DNA of 64,000 nucleotides from Apiotrichum sp. Y4204 (taxonomy: Eukaryota > Basidiomycota > Tremellomycetes > Trichosporonales > Trichosporonaceae), in the NCBI GenBank assembly GCA_025531455.1, contig JAMYHL010000004.1, forward strand, positions 62,001-126,000, given 5' to 3'. Both the position numbers and the translations under genes were made by a program. The notes below the pieces were generated by a model. It did no database searches, was not told the origin of the DNA, and saw nothing but the letters and a program-made list of their open reading frames with translations. Of this stretch, positions 1-12,313 are shown piece by piece; positions within the stretch are counted from its first letter, which is position 1, and each line of letters begins with the position of its first letter.

Positions 1-318
1 GTAGTGCCTGCGGACCTTTTCGGCGTCAACGTCGCTGCCTACCTCGACGAGGAAGCTCGCGAGGAACGTGCCTGCCGAGTTGTACAGCGCCGTCACGGCA
101 ATGCTCGAGGGATGGAGGCGCGTCGGCTCCGAGGTGAGGAGTTCCTGCCGTCAGTCTCGATGAAAGGAATAAGTCGAGAGAGAGAGAGAGAGAGAGAGTG
201 GTGATGTAAGTCGTGAAAGGCCCCTACATCACACCCCCTCCTCTTCTCTTCAACGCACCGCCAGATCCGCCTCGCGCACATCGAGGGGCAGGCCGAGGAA
301 GAGGAGCACTGCAGGCAT
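1..318 (-). CDS. Unrecognised protein, N-terminal part only (runs off the window)
   Basis: Two exons read on the minus strand: 318-259 (20 codons from ATG) and 144 down to the window edge. The donor is GTGCGTTG and the acceptor is CTGACGGCAG, the splice signature used by neighbouring genes. The start was chosen because it gives a clean open N-terminus (MPAVLLFLGLPLDV...) and the splice keeps frame. About 68 residues are visible. They are hydrophobic at first, then mixed helical, with no motif I can assign. The intron (145-258) carries a run of AG dinucleotides. The second exon contains a further GTAGGC that could be a donor, so the last residues before the edge are uncertain. Function unknown. 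Confidence 0.5.
176..198. repeat. (AG)n microsatellite inside an intron
   Basis: About eleven AG units lie in the first intron of the minus-strand gene at the left edge. On the coding strand this is a CT-rich tract of the kind often found near fungal splice sites. Confidence 0.85.
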
Positions 319-3300
319 GGTCGGAAGCTGGGGGCGGAGGGCGGGGCGGATGATTCGGGATGACAAGCGGGAGGCTGACGGGTTGGAGGGGGTCGACGGC
401 TTGCGGGGGAAAGAAGGAGACGAATGATGGACCTTGTTGATGGATGAGGAGATGTTAAGAGACGAGATTTTGACAACAGACAACAAAGGACAACAACATC
501 GAGAGAGGCGAGACCTGCGCGACGACGAGGACAATGGAAAGGAGCGCGTTAGATTCGACGCGACCATGCCAGTGTGGAACATCGTAAATTTACGTAAATT
601 CACCATGTGAGCTGGCAAACCCCCCCAAGGTGTCTGCACTCATCTGTGGCACTTTGCGATCAAGAGAGTAGTAGTCTTGGCGTCGACCTCGAGATTGCAC
701 TTCTGCTTTTGTCTAGGCAAGGAATATATAATGCATAAATTGTGGACTCCGTGCAACGAGGTGTGAGTAACAATAGGGCGTTCAGCTTAGGATCAGCCCA
801 CAAAGGAGGTGCATGAGCGGACAACAACAAAAGACCACAGTCACAGAGTGAACAGCTCTCCACAGTGTGCCCGTCCTCAAGCCTGTCCGGCAGTTAGATA
901 ATAGCTCACCCATCTGTGACGGTATCAGACCACAGTAGGCCACACTCGAGAGGAAATCGGATGCCACACTCCGAAATGAAGCATCGTCGTTATTGTTGTT
1001 TTTACTATTTTATTGTTTTTTTCTTTTCTTTTTTTTTTGAGTAGTAGTGATTAATACGCGTGCCCACAATCCTGTTCTCAAATTAGAATCCTCGGCCAGT
1101 CGCGGCCGGAAGCTCAAGACGCATAGGATGGGCATTGTCGCTATACAGTACCGCAACGTTGTCAAGTTCTAGGATCACGTCCTGTTGTATTATTCTCTTG
1201 TGTCGATCTACTGGCCGGCTGCGTGCAAGTTGGTTCGAACAGCGGGTATCTGCAGTAGCGTGGCCCGGACGGACGGCCGCTCACCCAAGAATACCGCCGC
1301 ATATCGATCGCCCGAGCTTCCAAAACCCCGGGCCACCGACACCGAACCGACACCGAGACCGAGGACCGAGGGGCCGAGGCACTGTACATCGTAGGTCTGG
1401 CGACATTCGGGAAGTGTCGGCGCCGCGCCCCGAAGTGACGTCATTGACTGTGATCCGTCAGCGATCACAGATGCTCATGAACGTTCGTCGCGCGGGCCAT
1501 GTCGGCCGTCGGTGCGTCGTGCCATGGATATATGATTATCGATGCCGGCGTGCTGTTGTTGCGTAACGAGTCCCAGAGACGAGGATGCCAGGCGATAGTA
1601 CAGTGCCCCGAAACGTTACAGACAAAGTCCTCGGATGATAAGATAGCAAGCCCACGAATGCCATACCGCACCGTGGGTGTACTCGGCCGCCGCACCCACC
1701 TCGGCAGCTCAACAGTGAGCGGAGTATACCTTCCGCCGAGCGGCGCCCGCTCCTCTCGTCTCGACTCAGACTCATGCAACGCCCGACGCCGCTGCGCCTC
1801 CGTGCCGGTGTTGCCGATGACGAGGCGGCGCGATGGAGATCTGCATGAACGTCGTCACCATCGATGGCTCAATACCTCAATGCCCAAGGCTGAATGCTCG
1901 ATAGTCGGGCATTCCGCAAGCACAGGAGAGAAAAGAGGGGAGTAGGATTAGGAATAGCGCAGCAACCCGCGCACAATGGTGGGCAGCAGGAGCTCCATAC
2001 TGAGTGCTATCTTGGGAGCGTTGTTGGGTATCCCGCAGGCATGTTCTCATACCGACGGATACGCAGATACCTCTCGACGGCCGATTCGGATGATTGTGGT
2101 GGACGCTGATGGTCTGGTGGGACCATTTGCGGACGGCTGCCCGTGGTCCATAGTGGGTTCTTGCACGATGAGCATCCCGATCCAGATCCAGCGCCAAGTC
2201 GAAATGGAGTGGGGGATGTTCCCGCGCGCTGCACGCTCGGCGTCCACTTGGCGTTTCCCACCCACTATATCGGCGGGTGAGTCGCGTTCCGCGCGTTCCT
2301 GGGTTTGAGATTCCGTGTTCCCACACTGCGTACTGTCGTTAATGGCATCGTACAGGCACTGATTAATGAAGCTATGAAGCCGGCATCCCACACACACGGA
2401 ACTGGCGCAACTTGACGAAAGGCTTCATGCTGGCCATACTGGTCAAGCCCGCAGGCTGTGGGACCTGAAGTGCCAGGCGGCATGCGCCGCCCCACAGCTG
2501 TCGTACAGGCACGACCACACGGTCCCCAAGGTCACAAATCTGGTTCTCGGTCGCACGGGCAGTGCCTGCAATCTGCATATCACAATGTCCGTCAAGGCGC
2601 CGGTAGATTGTCGTCGGAGAGGATGAACTGCGAGTGTAGACGGCCCAATACCAGCTTCTCGCTTCTCTTCTGGGCCGTGCTCTAGCACACCACGCATGCA
2701 TACTAAACTTTGCGTGACTCGTCTCGGGCCGACGAGCAGTGGTCGCTTGAGGCCTCGCTGTTCCCGGCGCCACCGCCGTACGCCACGATCCGATTGTGAA
2801 CGAGATCACAAGAAGAGGCTTCCTCATCAGCGATATACCTCGCACCATCGCTCCTCTATCCCCTGGACACTTCCCTATTCCGAGAGAACGAAGGATCAGC
2901 GCAAGGGTTTACGGCGCATGGCGCCGCCACACACAAAGTGTTGTAGTCGAGACAATAGAAGACGTCCAAGCTCGGGCCCCTTTGACTGTCGCCGGCTGCT
3001 CACCTGAATGCATGAGCATACACAGCTTGCTTGCATACCAAATCTGACCCAGCCGCACAGTGAGCACAGGCTTGTAGGCCGTAGGCTTCAGTCGCAGTCT
3101 TGTAGGCTTGCGAGTAGTAGCTGCAGTAGCATACAGTGTCCAGTGACCGGCATCTGCAACTGCCTCGTGTGAGGTGTCTCATTCCCCGCCTCCCTGCCTT
3201 TCTGGCCAGGCCAGCCACGCCAAACAGGCCATTGTCTCACCTCCTGTGATCCCTAAATGACCGCGGCCGCCGTTTGTAGGCGGACAGCAGACGTGCTGAA

Positions 3301-6046
3301 TGCATTGTGTGCGATTTACATGCCTCCCCATCCTGCTCCTGTGACTTTTGTGCGCCTCGGGTCTCCTGATCTCCTGTGTGGCCAGTCTTTGCTCGCCTGA
3401 CCTCAGTAGAGGGTGTACTTGATGGAGATGGAAAAAGTTGACTGCCAGATGTTGTTCCATTCGTACTCATCACTGTCGCCGGCCGCTCGACTCTTGCACT
3501 GTCCATCACATCACGAAACGCCGCGCACTCGTACAGGCCTCGAAAAAAATCAACGGTTTCACCACATCTCAGCAAAAGCGTCCATCGACGACGACAACGA
3601 CAGCCTTCCCATCGCTTTGGGTGTAGCCTCACGCGACTGTGAATCACTCCTACCTTGCACCCGCGTCGCGCTCCACTCTACTTGCACCTGCAGCTCGATT
3701 CTTGCTCCACTTGTATACGGATCGACGCTGCGCCCTCGTATCCAGCGCGCCGATCTTCAAATCCGGGATTCCAGACCCAACGGGCGATCCAAGCTCCACG
3801 AGATCTGAGAGATCAAGAGATCAAGAGATCCACTCCAGAGAACAAACGACGATCAGAGATCAGATAGCTTCCAGGAGATTCCTGTCCGCCAACTACCTTG
3901 AAAGCACTCCCGCGCCGCGCCCCATTCTTCCGAGTGTTCCATCCTCCTCCGCATCTTATCACCCTCTTACGATACGGCCACCGCCTCGTCCGCGCTGTGC
4001 ATTCGCGGGCCATTATCAAACCCTTCTCGCCTTCTGTCCAGCTTTGGTCCCTCGGCCGCGGCCTGCCAGTGTAAAGCTGAGCGATATCTCCCCTCGAGCG
4101 TCGAATTTGTCCCAGTCCCAAAGTGCGTCTGAGGTCGCATCGCCATCTCAACCACCCCTGATACTACGACGACGACTACTGCAAGCTGCAAGTTTTCTTC
4201 TCCTCGGAGGCCCCAGACGCGACCCTTTTCGTCCCTGTGCAGCAGTGACATCACAGCGCGCGGCGATAGCTTGAAAGGCGGGAAAGGGCGGCTCGCTGCT
4301 GTAAGCTACTTCTAGCTGCTGGCATAATCCTTGGCTGGTGTGCCTCGTTTGGCCCCTGATCTTGCTGTTGGTTGTGCTTAATCTGACCCAGGATATCCCT
4401 CCAAGATTCCCTATCGGTCTTCCATCTCGCATTGTCCAGACCCAGTCCCAATTCGGCCGCGTCGACCACAGGCCAGAGAGCCTTTGTACCCCCCTCCCGT
4501 TTCCCCGGGCCATTGCTCAGCATTACCACCAGACCACCCATCACGCCCCGGCCCCGGCCACCGGTCGTCATTTCCCCCACCCCGAGCGCTCAACGCCGCC
4601 GCCGGCTGACATTTACTCTCCCTGCATCCCTGCACAGGAGTGCATTGCAGAGGACAGAATTCCGATCGGCCCCCCGACGTAATACGTACGTTCTACAAGC
4701 TACACGATATCACAATCGGTCACCAGTCACGGTGAACTCGGTGCGGCCCGCGTCTGACGTATTCATTCTCGAGACCACACCCGACCCTGCGGGGGCCATC
4801 CAATAGAGGCTCTCGACCGCGACCAACGCCCCACTGCTTGCTCATATCGGTCATCTCAGTAGACCATTAGCTCATCACGCATACCGCGCAGAGTGGCAGA
4901 GTGTGAGACATTCCATTCAAACCTTGCTGAACGCGCGTGCGCGCGGAAAAAGAGGAATAAGAAATCAATAGTGGATCACATCACGCGCCTTTGACGTGAA
5001 CAGAATACGGCCAGGTACCAGCCCAGATAGTGCCCAGCCGAGCCGGATCGGACAGACCACTCCGGCCGTATACTGTAGTTGGAATACCGTGTCCCAACTC
5101 GCTTGCCGTTCCCATTCCCACGAATCCATCCCATCCCCATCCCAATCCATCTCTGTTGTTGCCCATTGTCTCTTCATCTGCACACACCCCGCCACACCCA
5201 CGACGGTGACGACGACGACGACTACTTTGTGCGCGCTGTACGGCAGGCCCAGCACAGCAAGGAGGTGAGTATCAGAGTTTGTTCAGCGTGGATCAGTGGG
5301 GATAAGCTACTTTGTCCTCTACTACTATTTTTTTTCAACCCCGTGAGGTGTTACAAACCGTTTGTGCACACAACGGGCCAAAAGGACAGCCTCCTCCTGG
5401 CAAGACAGGGACTGTCCCAGGTCTCCAACACTGCCTCACCCAACCCCCTCGACCCCCTCGTCCTCTTCGACATTCATTCCGCTCGGCGTGCATGCCCCGT
5501 CGCGCATGCTTGTATGCATCTCCGAGTGGCATCGGCGCATTTCATGTGTACAGTGCCACAATGGGGAGAATGCGCACATGCCAGGCGCCGGTGCACCGCA
5601 GCGGGAAGCCCATACGCATTGCGCTGTTTCCCCATTGACTTCTTGCGAGTCGTCGCTGGGTCCGGACTGCCGACTGGCTTGATGACATGAGAGAGAGAGA
5701 CGTTTTGTTTTGCCTGCAAGAGTCATGAAATGATTCATAAGCGCGAGGTCATCAAACCCCCGTTCTTCATTTAGTCCTCCTTTGCTGACACAGTCGCTCG
5801 CTTCGATTCAACACGATCCTTCTGTCCTTCTTCACCCCCACGCAATCCTCATCTACCCCCGGTACCCCCGCGCCCCTCGCTCCCTCGGTCTGATCTTCCT
5901 GCCACTCTCATTCCCACCCGTACACGATCTTTCATCGACCTTCCCTGTGTGTCTCCGTGTCCTGAACCACGCTGCGCGCCGCCACCGACATCACCATCAA
6001 TCACGTCCCTCGCATCACCATTCATCACACACACGTACCCTTCATC
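319..6046. other. 5.7 kb with no recognisable gene
   Basis: The first few hundred bases are the promoter side of the minus-strand gene at the edge, including a GTAAATTTAC-type palindrome near 583-594. A T-rich tract lies at about 990-1040. From 1.1 to 3.6 kb there are many overlapping short open frames on both strands, none with consistent codon bias, splice-linked continuation or a family motif. From about 3.6 to 4.8 kb and again from 5.78 to 6.04 kb the plus strand is pyrimidine-rich, as in the long leaders in front of other genes here. A donor-like GTGAGTATC sits near 5265, so part of this could be 5' untranslated exon and intron of a plus-strand transcript. I looked for transposon protein motifs and saw none I can support. 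Confidence 0.5.
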
Positions 6047-6232
6047 ATGTCTCCCTGCTCTTCTCCTGCTACTTCGGTCGTCGGCTCGCCCCGTCCCCTC
6101 CTCAGCGTCAAGACCAAGTTGCGCACCGAGGGCCGTTCGACCGAGCTCAGCCCCCGCTCTCCCCGTCACTGGGCCACCCACTGCGAACGCCAGCGTCGCT
6201 TCCGCGAGCGCCGCCAGAAGAACGGTCTGTGA
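6047..6232 (+). CDS. Small basic protein of 61 residues, or upstream ORF of the next gene
   Basis: The ATG sits in a favourable context (TTCATCATGTCT). The codons are almost all C- or G-ending and of the highly expressed type (GTC, CTC, AAG, CGC, ACC), unlike the surrounding DNA. The protein is Ser/Pro-rich at first and strongly basic toward the end (RQRRFRERRQKNGL). The stop codon lies inside a perfect donor (GTGAGT, 6229-6234). If spliced there, the frame could continue to an acceptor ending at 6708 and stop at 6776-6778 (83 residues), only about 20 bases before the next ATG at 6798; an acceptor at 6287 would add four residues instead. No family recognised. It may be an independent small gene or a translated leader peptide for the downstream PP1 subunit. 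Confidence 0.5.
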   Translation: MSPCSSPATSVVGSPRPLLSVKTKLRTEGRSTELSPRSPRHWATHCERQRRFRERRQKNGL

Positions 6233-6797
6233 GTAGGCTCGCTTGTGCACAAGCTATCTTCCCACTTCCCACGCGCCCGGACCCCAGGGGCCGTGAGAGA
6301 TAAGACCGACGGCAGATACGGCCAGTCTCCCATGCTGTCCTTCGTGTCCCCACTGTCCCCACATCTGATCTGGATCATGGGAACCGGGGATGGATCTCTT
6401 GGGATCCGGAATGTCTGTTCGCGCTCCACTTGTGCACTGCGCACCAGCATCATCAGCACCGCGTTGTGTATTCTCTGTCCCTCGCCGCAAACATGCACTT
6501 GTCTGGGATGTTCATCCCGACACGGACCTCTCGCTTCGCATTCCATTATCCCCGATATGTCAGACGACACCATCCCCAAGGGGACGAGTGGGGCTTGCTG
6601 CGTAGCCCCATATCTCTTCCACTCCTGCTCCTCTTCGATGCTTCTCGCCGCCCGTTTCGTCCATTTACTCAGTCTCTCTCATTTGTCTGGACACAAACTC
6701 ACCCGCAGTCTCTCGGCCACGAGCTCGAACGCTTCGCCCGCAAGCTCCACCGCCTCTCTTTCACTGCGCTCCTGTTAAGCAACGATAACAGCCCATC
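6233..6797 (+). other. Leader/intron-like DNA before the PP1 regulatory subunit
   Basis: The 565 bases between the small ORF and the next start codon hold no convincing coding exon. They begin with a GTGAGT donor overlapping the small ORF's stop and contain an acceptor-like ACCCGCAG ending at 6708. This is compatible with a 480-nt intron in a shared transcript. The run 6709-6780 is open in two frames and could be exon. Confidence 0.4.
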
Positions 6798-9530
6798 ATG
6801 CCGTACGCAGAGCCAACTTCCCCAATTCCTGCTCCGCTCAAGCAAACGTCTCCGTTGAAGCGGCCCTCAGAACTATCAAGCCGACGTGCCTCCCATGACT
6901 CCAACAACGACACCATGTCGCTCCGCTCCGTATCCGCTCCCATGCCTGGAATCCCACGGCGCACTCCGTCCGTCACTTCACCACCATCAACAACAGCACC
7001 GCTACCAGACTCTTCTGCCCCCGATTCTTCTCTGTCACCCCCACCACGAACTCCGAGGCACTCAATCTCGTCCGCTGTAGCAGGCGCCTTGGCGTCCATG
7101 CGATCCGTCGATTCCCTCCCGTCGCCACGGCGCACGACACTCTCTCCCTCGAAACCGATTGGCAGTTTGGGTCTCCACCTCTTTGGCAGTCCCAACTCCA
7201 GCCCCACCATCACCTCGCCCCGCGCTGGCAGCTTGAATGATGCTCCTCCCCGGACACCACCGCAAGACAAGGGCGTACCCTTCCCCTCGGCCTCTGCGGG
7301 CGCAGCCAAGCCAAGGCCTGAATCACATTCCGCACACTCGCCTCCCAAGATTGCTCTTACTCGCAAGCCAGGCCGCGACCGAGTCTCCTCCTCGTCAGCA
7401 GCAATCCATGCACCAGCATCTCCATCTTCCCCAATACGTCCCACAAGCATGATTCGCAAGAAGTCTGGCGAACTCGTCAAGCCTTCCCTCAAGCAACGTT
7501 CACTATCTACACCCGATCTCGGCCGTGGCAAGGACAAGTCGAGTGACGACGCTCTCCGCCAACGCACCAAGAGCGTTCGTTTTGATGACCTCGGCCTCGA
7601 ATCTGTTGTCCTTTTCCTCCGTGGGCAGCGGCCCACAGATGTCTCAAAGGCTGCCGGGGAACCAACTCGCGCGGAAACGCCAACAGAAACAGAGGACGAT
7701 AATGACACCGATCTTTCCGACTTCGTGCACTTCCGCACGCGCAGAGGTGGACAATCCCGACCCGAGACCACCAAGGAGATCCAGATAACCTCAGAAAGCA
7801 CAATCCCTCGTTTGCGTCTCGATTTTGGTCCCGGCACACACGGCATTCTCAAGAATGAGAATGTGGTCGTCGAGCGCGTGGACATGCAGAATGGTTCGCC
7901 ACTTGCCCTCCGCGGCACGGTCCTTGTGCGCAACCTTGCATTCCACAAGTGGGTCGCAATCCGGTTTACGCTCGATCACTGGCAGTGAGTGACAAGAAAA
8001 GTGATTTGTCAGGGCTTGGCTAATTTTCTCAGGACTGTGTCAGAAGTGGCGTGCACGCACGTTTCTCACATTCCTGCGGGCACCACAGGCGACGAGGGCT
8101 GGGATCGCTTCAGCTTTTTGATTCGTCTTGAGGACTACCGGCGCAAGATTGAGGAACGGCGTCTGCAGCTCTGTGCACGCTTCTCGATAGACGGCCACGA
8201 GTGGTGGGACTCGAACAACGGCGACAACTACCGCTTCAACTTTAAGCGCGCAGCCCGCAAACAGGAGCCCACACGCACATCCGCCGCATCGTCCATACAT
8301 TCGGGTCTTCGTGTGCCCCGCACTGCCAACTCCGCCAACTCCGCCAGCTCGGCCGACAAGAACCCACTCGCATGGCTCTTCCCACGCACTGCACATCCGC
8401 CAATCGAGCGGTCGGCGTCGCCCATGCAGAGCCCTCCGCCGGCCACGGCGTTCCAGCCCCCGAGCACCCCTGATGTGCACAACCACCTTCTCCTCAAGCG
8501 CTACTGCGCCCCGTCACCGCCGAAATCTCCGCCACAGAAGCTCTTGCCTGCCACAATCCTCTCCCTTGCTCCGGAGCGCGCTGGTGGCCGTCCCGCGAAG
8601 CCACAGTCAACCGAAACGCCTACCCCACCCACGTCGCCCAAAATGAGCTTGTTGCATGGTCAGCCGGCGACAGTGCCCCCGGCGGCCGCAATGCCTCCGC
8701 ACGAGCGCAGCCAAAGCTGGAACGGACAGTCTGCCGAGGGATGGCGAGTGTCACCGATAAAGCAGTCCATGAGTGACAGCGATGAAGTCACTGGCGACAC
8801 GACGCCCCGTGCTGCGCGTGCCCGGTCCCCCGAGACTGGGGCACCGGCGGCTTCCCTTGGGGTTGTCACCGGCCCATCTCCGACCAGCACGCCAAGCTCG
8901 AGTGAGGATGAAGAGCCTGCAAAGGGATTGATCCGTCGCAGCACCAACGACCTGCAGGCGCTGGTCAACGACACACCCCCGAGCAGCAATCTCTCCTCCC
9001 CACCGACCCCGAGCGTCATCCTCCCGGGACCGCTATCCGACTCGGCGGCCGCATCCACCGGTGATTCGTCGCCTGTGAACACGAACAACGCTGGATCCCC
9101 TGGGGACCCGAGCGCTGTTGAGGAGAGCGGTCGCATGCTCAATGCAGCCTCCTATCAGGAGTTCGTGAGTATTAAGAGTAACCTGTGGCACCACTAACAT
9201 GTTTAGCTGGACAAGTTTTGCTTCTTCAAGTCACCGCCACCCGTGCTCGCGCCGCTGGAGGACCCGTACTCGTCTTCACACATGACGGGCTTCTCGTCGC
9301 CGTCCATCTACGGATACTTTGGGGCTGCAGGTCTGCGCGGGGGGACCTCGCCGCAGCCGCATGGTGACGACGCGCCGGCAGGCAGCTCTGGCGCATCAGC
9401 CGGATCGGCTACCACCCCGCGGGCCACTTCTCCAGCGCGCACTGCTGGAGCCACGACCGTCGCTGCCAACCCGTGGACGCCCACGAACGAGAACGGCCCA
9501 GCAGGCCCTCCATCTCTTGCGGCCGCGTAA
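6798..9530 (+). CDS. Glycogen-targeting regulatory subunit of protein phosphatase 1 (Gac1/PIG-like, CBM21)
   Basis: Exons 6798-7984, 8033-9164 and 9207-9530; 880 residues; introns of 48 and 42 nt with GTGAGT donors. Proteins of this family bring type-1 phosphatase to glycogen, where it dephosphorylates and activates glycogen synthase. A PP1-docking RVxF motif (KSVRF) lies near residue 257. The CBM21 glycogen-binding domain spans roughly 365-460, split by the first intron, and carries the signature DGHEWWDSNNGDNYRFNF. The N-terminal 250 and the C-terminal 400 residues are low-complexity Ser/Pro/Thr, probably disordered and phosphorylated. Assignment to the PP1/CBM21 family is firm; which yeast paralogue (Gac1, Pig1 or Pig2) it matches cannot be decided. 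A codon-biased ORF upstream may be a leader peptide. Confidence 0.9.
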
Positions 9531-12313
9531 GCTCTTCCATCTCGCATAACCATTTCCATACATATCATATCCGATGTGCCGTGGCATGCTCGCTTGCCCC
9601 CCTGTCATCCCCTCACTCCCCACGCATTGTATCCACATCCTCCTCTTAAATCATGTCGCGTCCTCTCCATATCTCATTGTGTTCCATTCGGTCTGTAGCA
9701 AAAGGTGCGAGCGCCAGGTGTTGATTCCAGTATTAGATACTATGCATGCATGCGTGCTGAACAGTCAAGGTGGGTTAGTGAAGTCGTGGTGGATTCGTAC
9801 CAGCAAGAACTGTGAGTTGCCTCCCAATGCAATGCGTCCGAGAACACAATGTCTCGGTCGCAGCGAATCAGTGCTTACGGCCGGCGGAGTCCTCACCGCA
9901 ACAAGGATGCTGATTGTCTGACATGTCTGATCGATTCTCACTCGGTCGTGTCTCGTGCTCGGGTGGGTGCTCCGAACCTGCCACCAGCCCCCGACAATCG
10001 CAGCTGATCCCAAGCTCACGACAGCAAGCACTCGTCTTACAGCCATATGATATAGCCTGGAATCTGGGATCCTGGAATCGGCCGAAAGCCTCTCGGCTCG
10101 GCGACATCGTTATTCTGGCCAGTGCGAACTCTGTACCGCCAATCCCGACCGCTGATCTGGAATCCGCTGATCACTGGCGGGGCGACGGGCTGATCAACAG
10201 GATATCAGCTAACTAGCTATCAGGACCTGCGCCATGCGGGGATCGCATGTCGCAGATCGGCGACCGGGGACCTGATCTCACGATCAGCAGGAGCAGCGGA
10301 GTCACCAGGATCAGCAGGATCAGCAGGATCAGCGACTTTTCAGCTTGAAATAATACGCGATACGGATGAGCGTCGTCCTGATCAGCGTGATCAGCGTGAA
10401 TAAACTCGATCTGCGCCCTTATATATACTACAGTTCACGGAGCCACGCCAACCTCGCAATCTCACGACGATACCTCCACGGTCTCCAATCTCCAACTCGC
10501 GTCCCACGCGTCGCGGTCGGCTGTAAGACCTTGAGGTCAGCTTCTGTCGCGTACCTCCCGCCTCTCGCCACCAACGAGGATTACTGTACGCACCTGTCTA
10601 CGCGGCTTCACCAGCCCTTTACTAATGCTCTGCGTCCGTTCTGGTGGTATATCAAGGTCGGGCGGAACTCCAGGACCTCACTGACCCCCAAAGAGCTATA
10701 CGCACAGTACTGATGTTCTGTATACCCCAGGACCTATTCCCCCGAATCTCAGGACCTAACCATCCCCTGGGACCTGACCGACGCCACAAGGACCTCCGAT
10801 CCCTCAAGTCGTGCTCACCACCAAACCGCCTCTGTAGGCCATCTGCCATCCTAACCTCAGAAGCTCAGAGTGCTGTTCACGATGCATGGCGTGTCACCGG
10901 ACTGACGGCTGAGAGTCAGCGGCGGAGAGCGGAAAGGAACGGAACTGGAGCTTGAGCTTTGAGACTTGGGCTTTGGGGTGTCCGATATATATCCTCTTGT
11001 CTCGTCACTCTTAGCACACCCCCATGAGTTGATATAACCATCATGCCCCCCCCTCCCCCCCTCTCTTGGATCTCGAGATCTCCGTTTCTGACGGAATGCA
11101 TAGGCACGACATGCCTGACGCCTGGCCACCTGGGAATCCGAGGCACGGGGCGCGAACCGAACAGCTTACAGCGGCGAGGGCGTGGGGACAACTGGGACAT
11201 GTGGGGGGACACCCAGGACAGCAACTCTGCTTCCGTGAGGGGTGCCCGCAGTCCGTATTTTGCAGCATTTGCTTTCCCAACTTCGTTTTGCAGCATTCTC
11301 TTCCTTGTAACACTACATCACCCACTCTTTCTTCCCACTTTTCCCTTCCGCTCTTCCGCTTCCCGACTCCCGTCCCACTCGCGCGAAACATATCCTGAAA
11401 CTCACCCACGACTGAACCATTGATCCACGTTCACCGCAGTGCTTAACCCTGCTCCACTTGCCCCCAGTCTCCGATTTGAGACAGTGGGCACGTTTTGATT
11501 TAAACTCCAGATCCGCCCAGATCTCCAGATTCGCGGTATCGGTGGCAGAGTTTCACACCTTCACAACATAACGCACCATCCAACCATAGCCCGACTTTGG
11601 CCCTGTGACACGGCTGCAAGAGGCTACAAGCTTACGAGAGGCAGATCCAGTATGACCCGTTCACGTCATGAAGCCAACGACGAAGCGCGTGGGCAGTGCA
11701 GACATGCTAGAAAGAAGCTTCAGCGTTTGTGTCCCTGGTATGGGTAGCTGTGCAACACCTTGCGGATGTGCTATACGCCCACGCTCACACCTGTGCCCTG
11801 TGCTGTGCCGTGAATTTGGCTCACCGCCCATATTGCCATGCGGTGATCAGATTGGCGCAGCCGTTACTGCAAAGTGAAGGGGCCTCCGCTGCACGTTACC
11901 AATGGACAATAGGTTGGCTGGTCTGGACTTGGGCGGCCTAGAGGAGTTTGGCTCGGAAACCCTCCGATTTTGGCTCAGCACCGAATACAGTGATTAATGC
12001 TGCGGCTCAGGCACGTGGGGCCGTCGCTTTCGCCGTTGATCTTGCTCTCTTCACCTAGGCGTCGAAGGCTGATAGTTAGACAGTTGATGCCGAGTGGCCA
12101 GACTGTGAACCTCGTCTGACAGGAGGGGCTCGGATGAAGCTTCTTGCGCTGTGCAGACAGAGCGGTGGATCTGTTGAGGGAGGCGCGAGGGGGTGAAAGC
12201 CAGCTCTCATAAGACATGCTCCTCCTACTTTTCCCCCCTTTTGGCATTGCTCTACCTCTCATCTACCTACTCACTACGCTGATTCGCACTGGTATCGCAG
12301 TAATTCAACGACA
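9531..12313. other. 2.8 kb with no recognisable gene
   Basis: No open frame here shows coding character or a family motif. The stretch does contain organised non-coding sequence: GATCAGC words clustered at 10282-10397 and seven copies of RGGACCT between 10222 and 10795. The last few hundred bases before 12314 are the promoter and leader of the membrane-protein gene. Confidence 0.5.
10282..10397. repeat. GATCAGC repeat cluster
   Basis: GATCAGC starts at 10282, 10309, 10318, 10327, 10380 and 10389. Copies at 10309-10334 are head-to-tail nine-mers (GATCAGCAG), and 10380-10397 is a perfect pair of GATCAGCGT. Further TGATC words lie just upstream (about 10150-10200). The array is in intergenic DNA. 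Confidence 0.8.

Noticed and set aside
1225..1245. tRNA B-box-like GGTTCGA
   Set aside because: The following bases do not complete the B-box, and no A-box or cloverleaf could be built around it; similar partial matches elsewhere also failed.
1976..2308. Possible retrotransposon integrase relic (a fragment reading HTDGYAD...)
   Set aside because: Only a few letters resemble copia integrase; no zinc finger, DDE spacing or terminal repeats could be found.
3639..4274. 211-codon open frame on the plus strand
   Set aside because: Its translation is Pro/Ser/Arg-rich with no codon bias or motif and reflects pyrimidine-rich, GC-rich leader-like DNA.
6761..7948. 395-codon open frame on the minus strand
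   Set aside because: Antisense shadow of the PP1 regulatory subunit's first exon.
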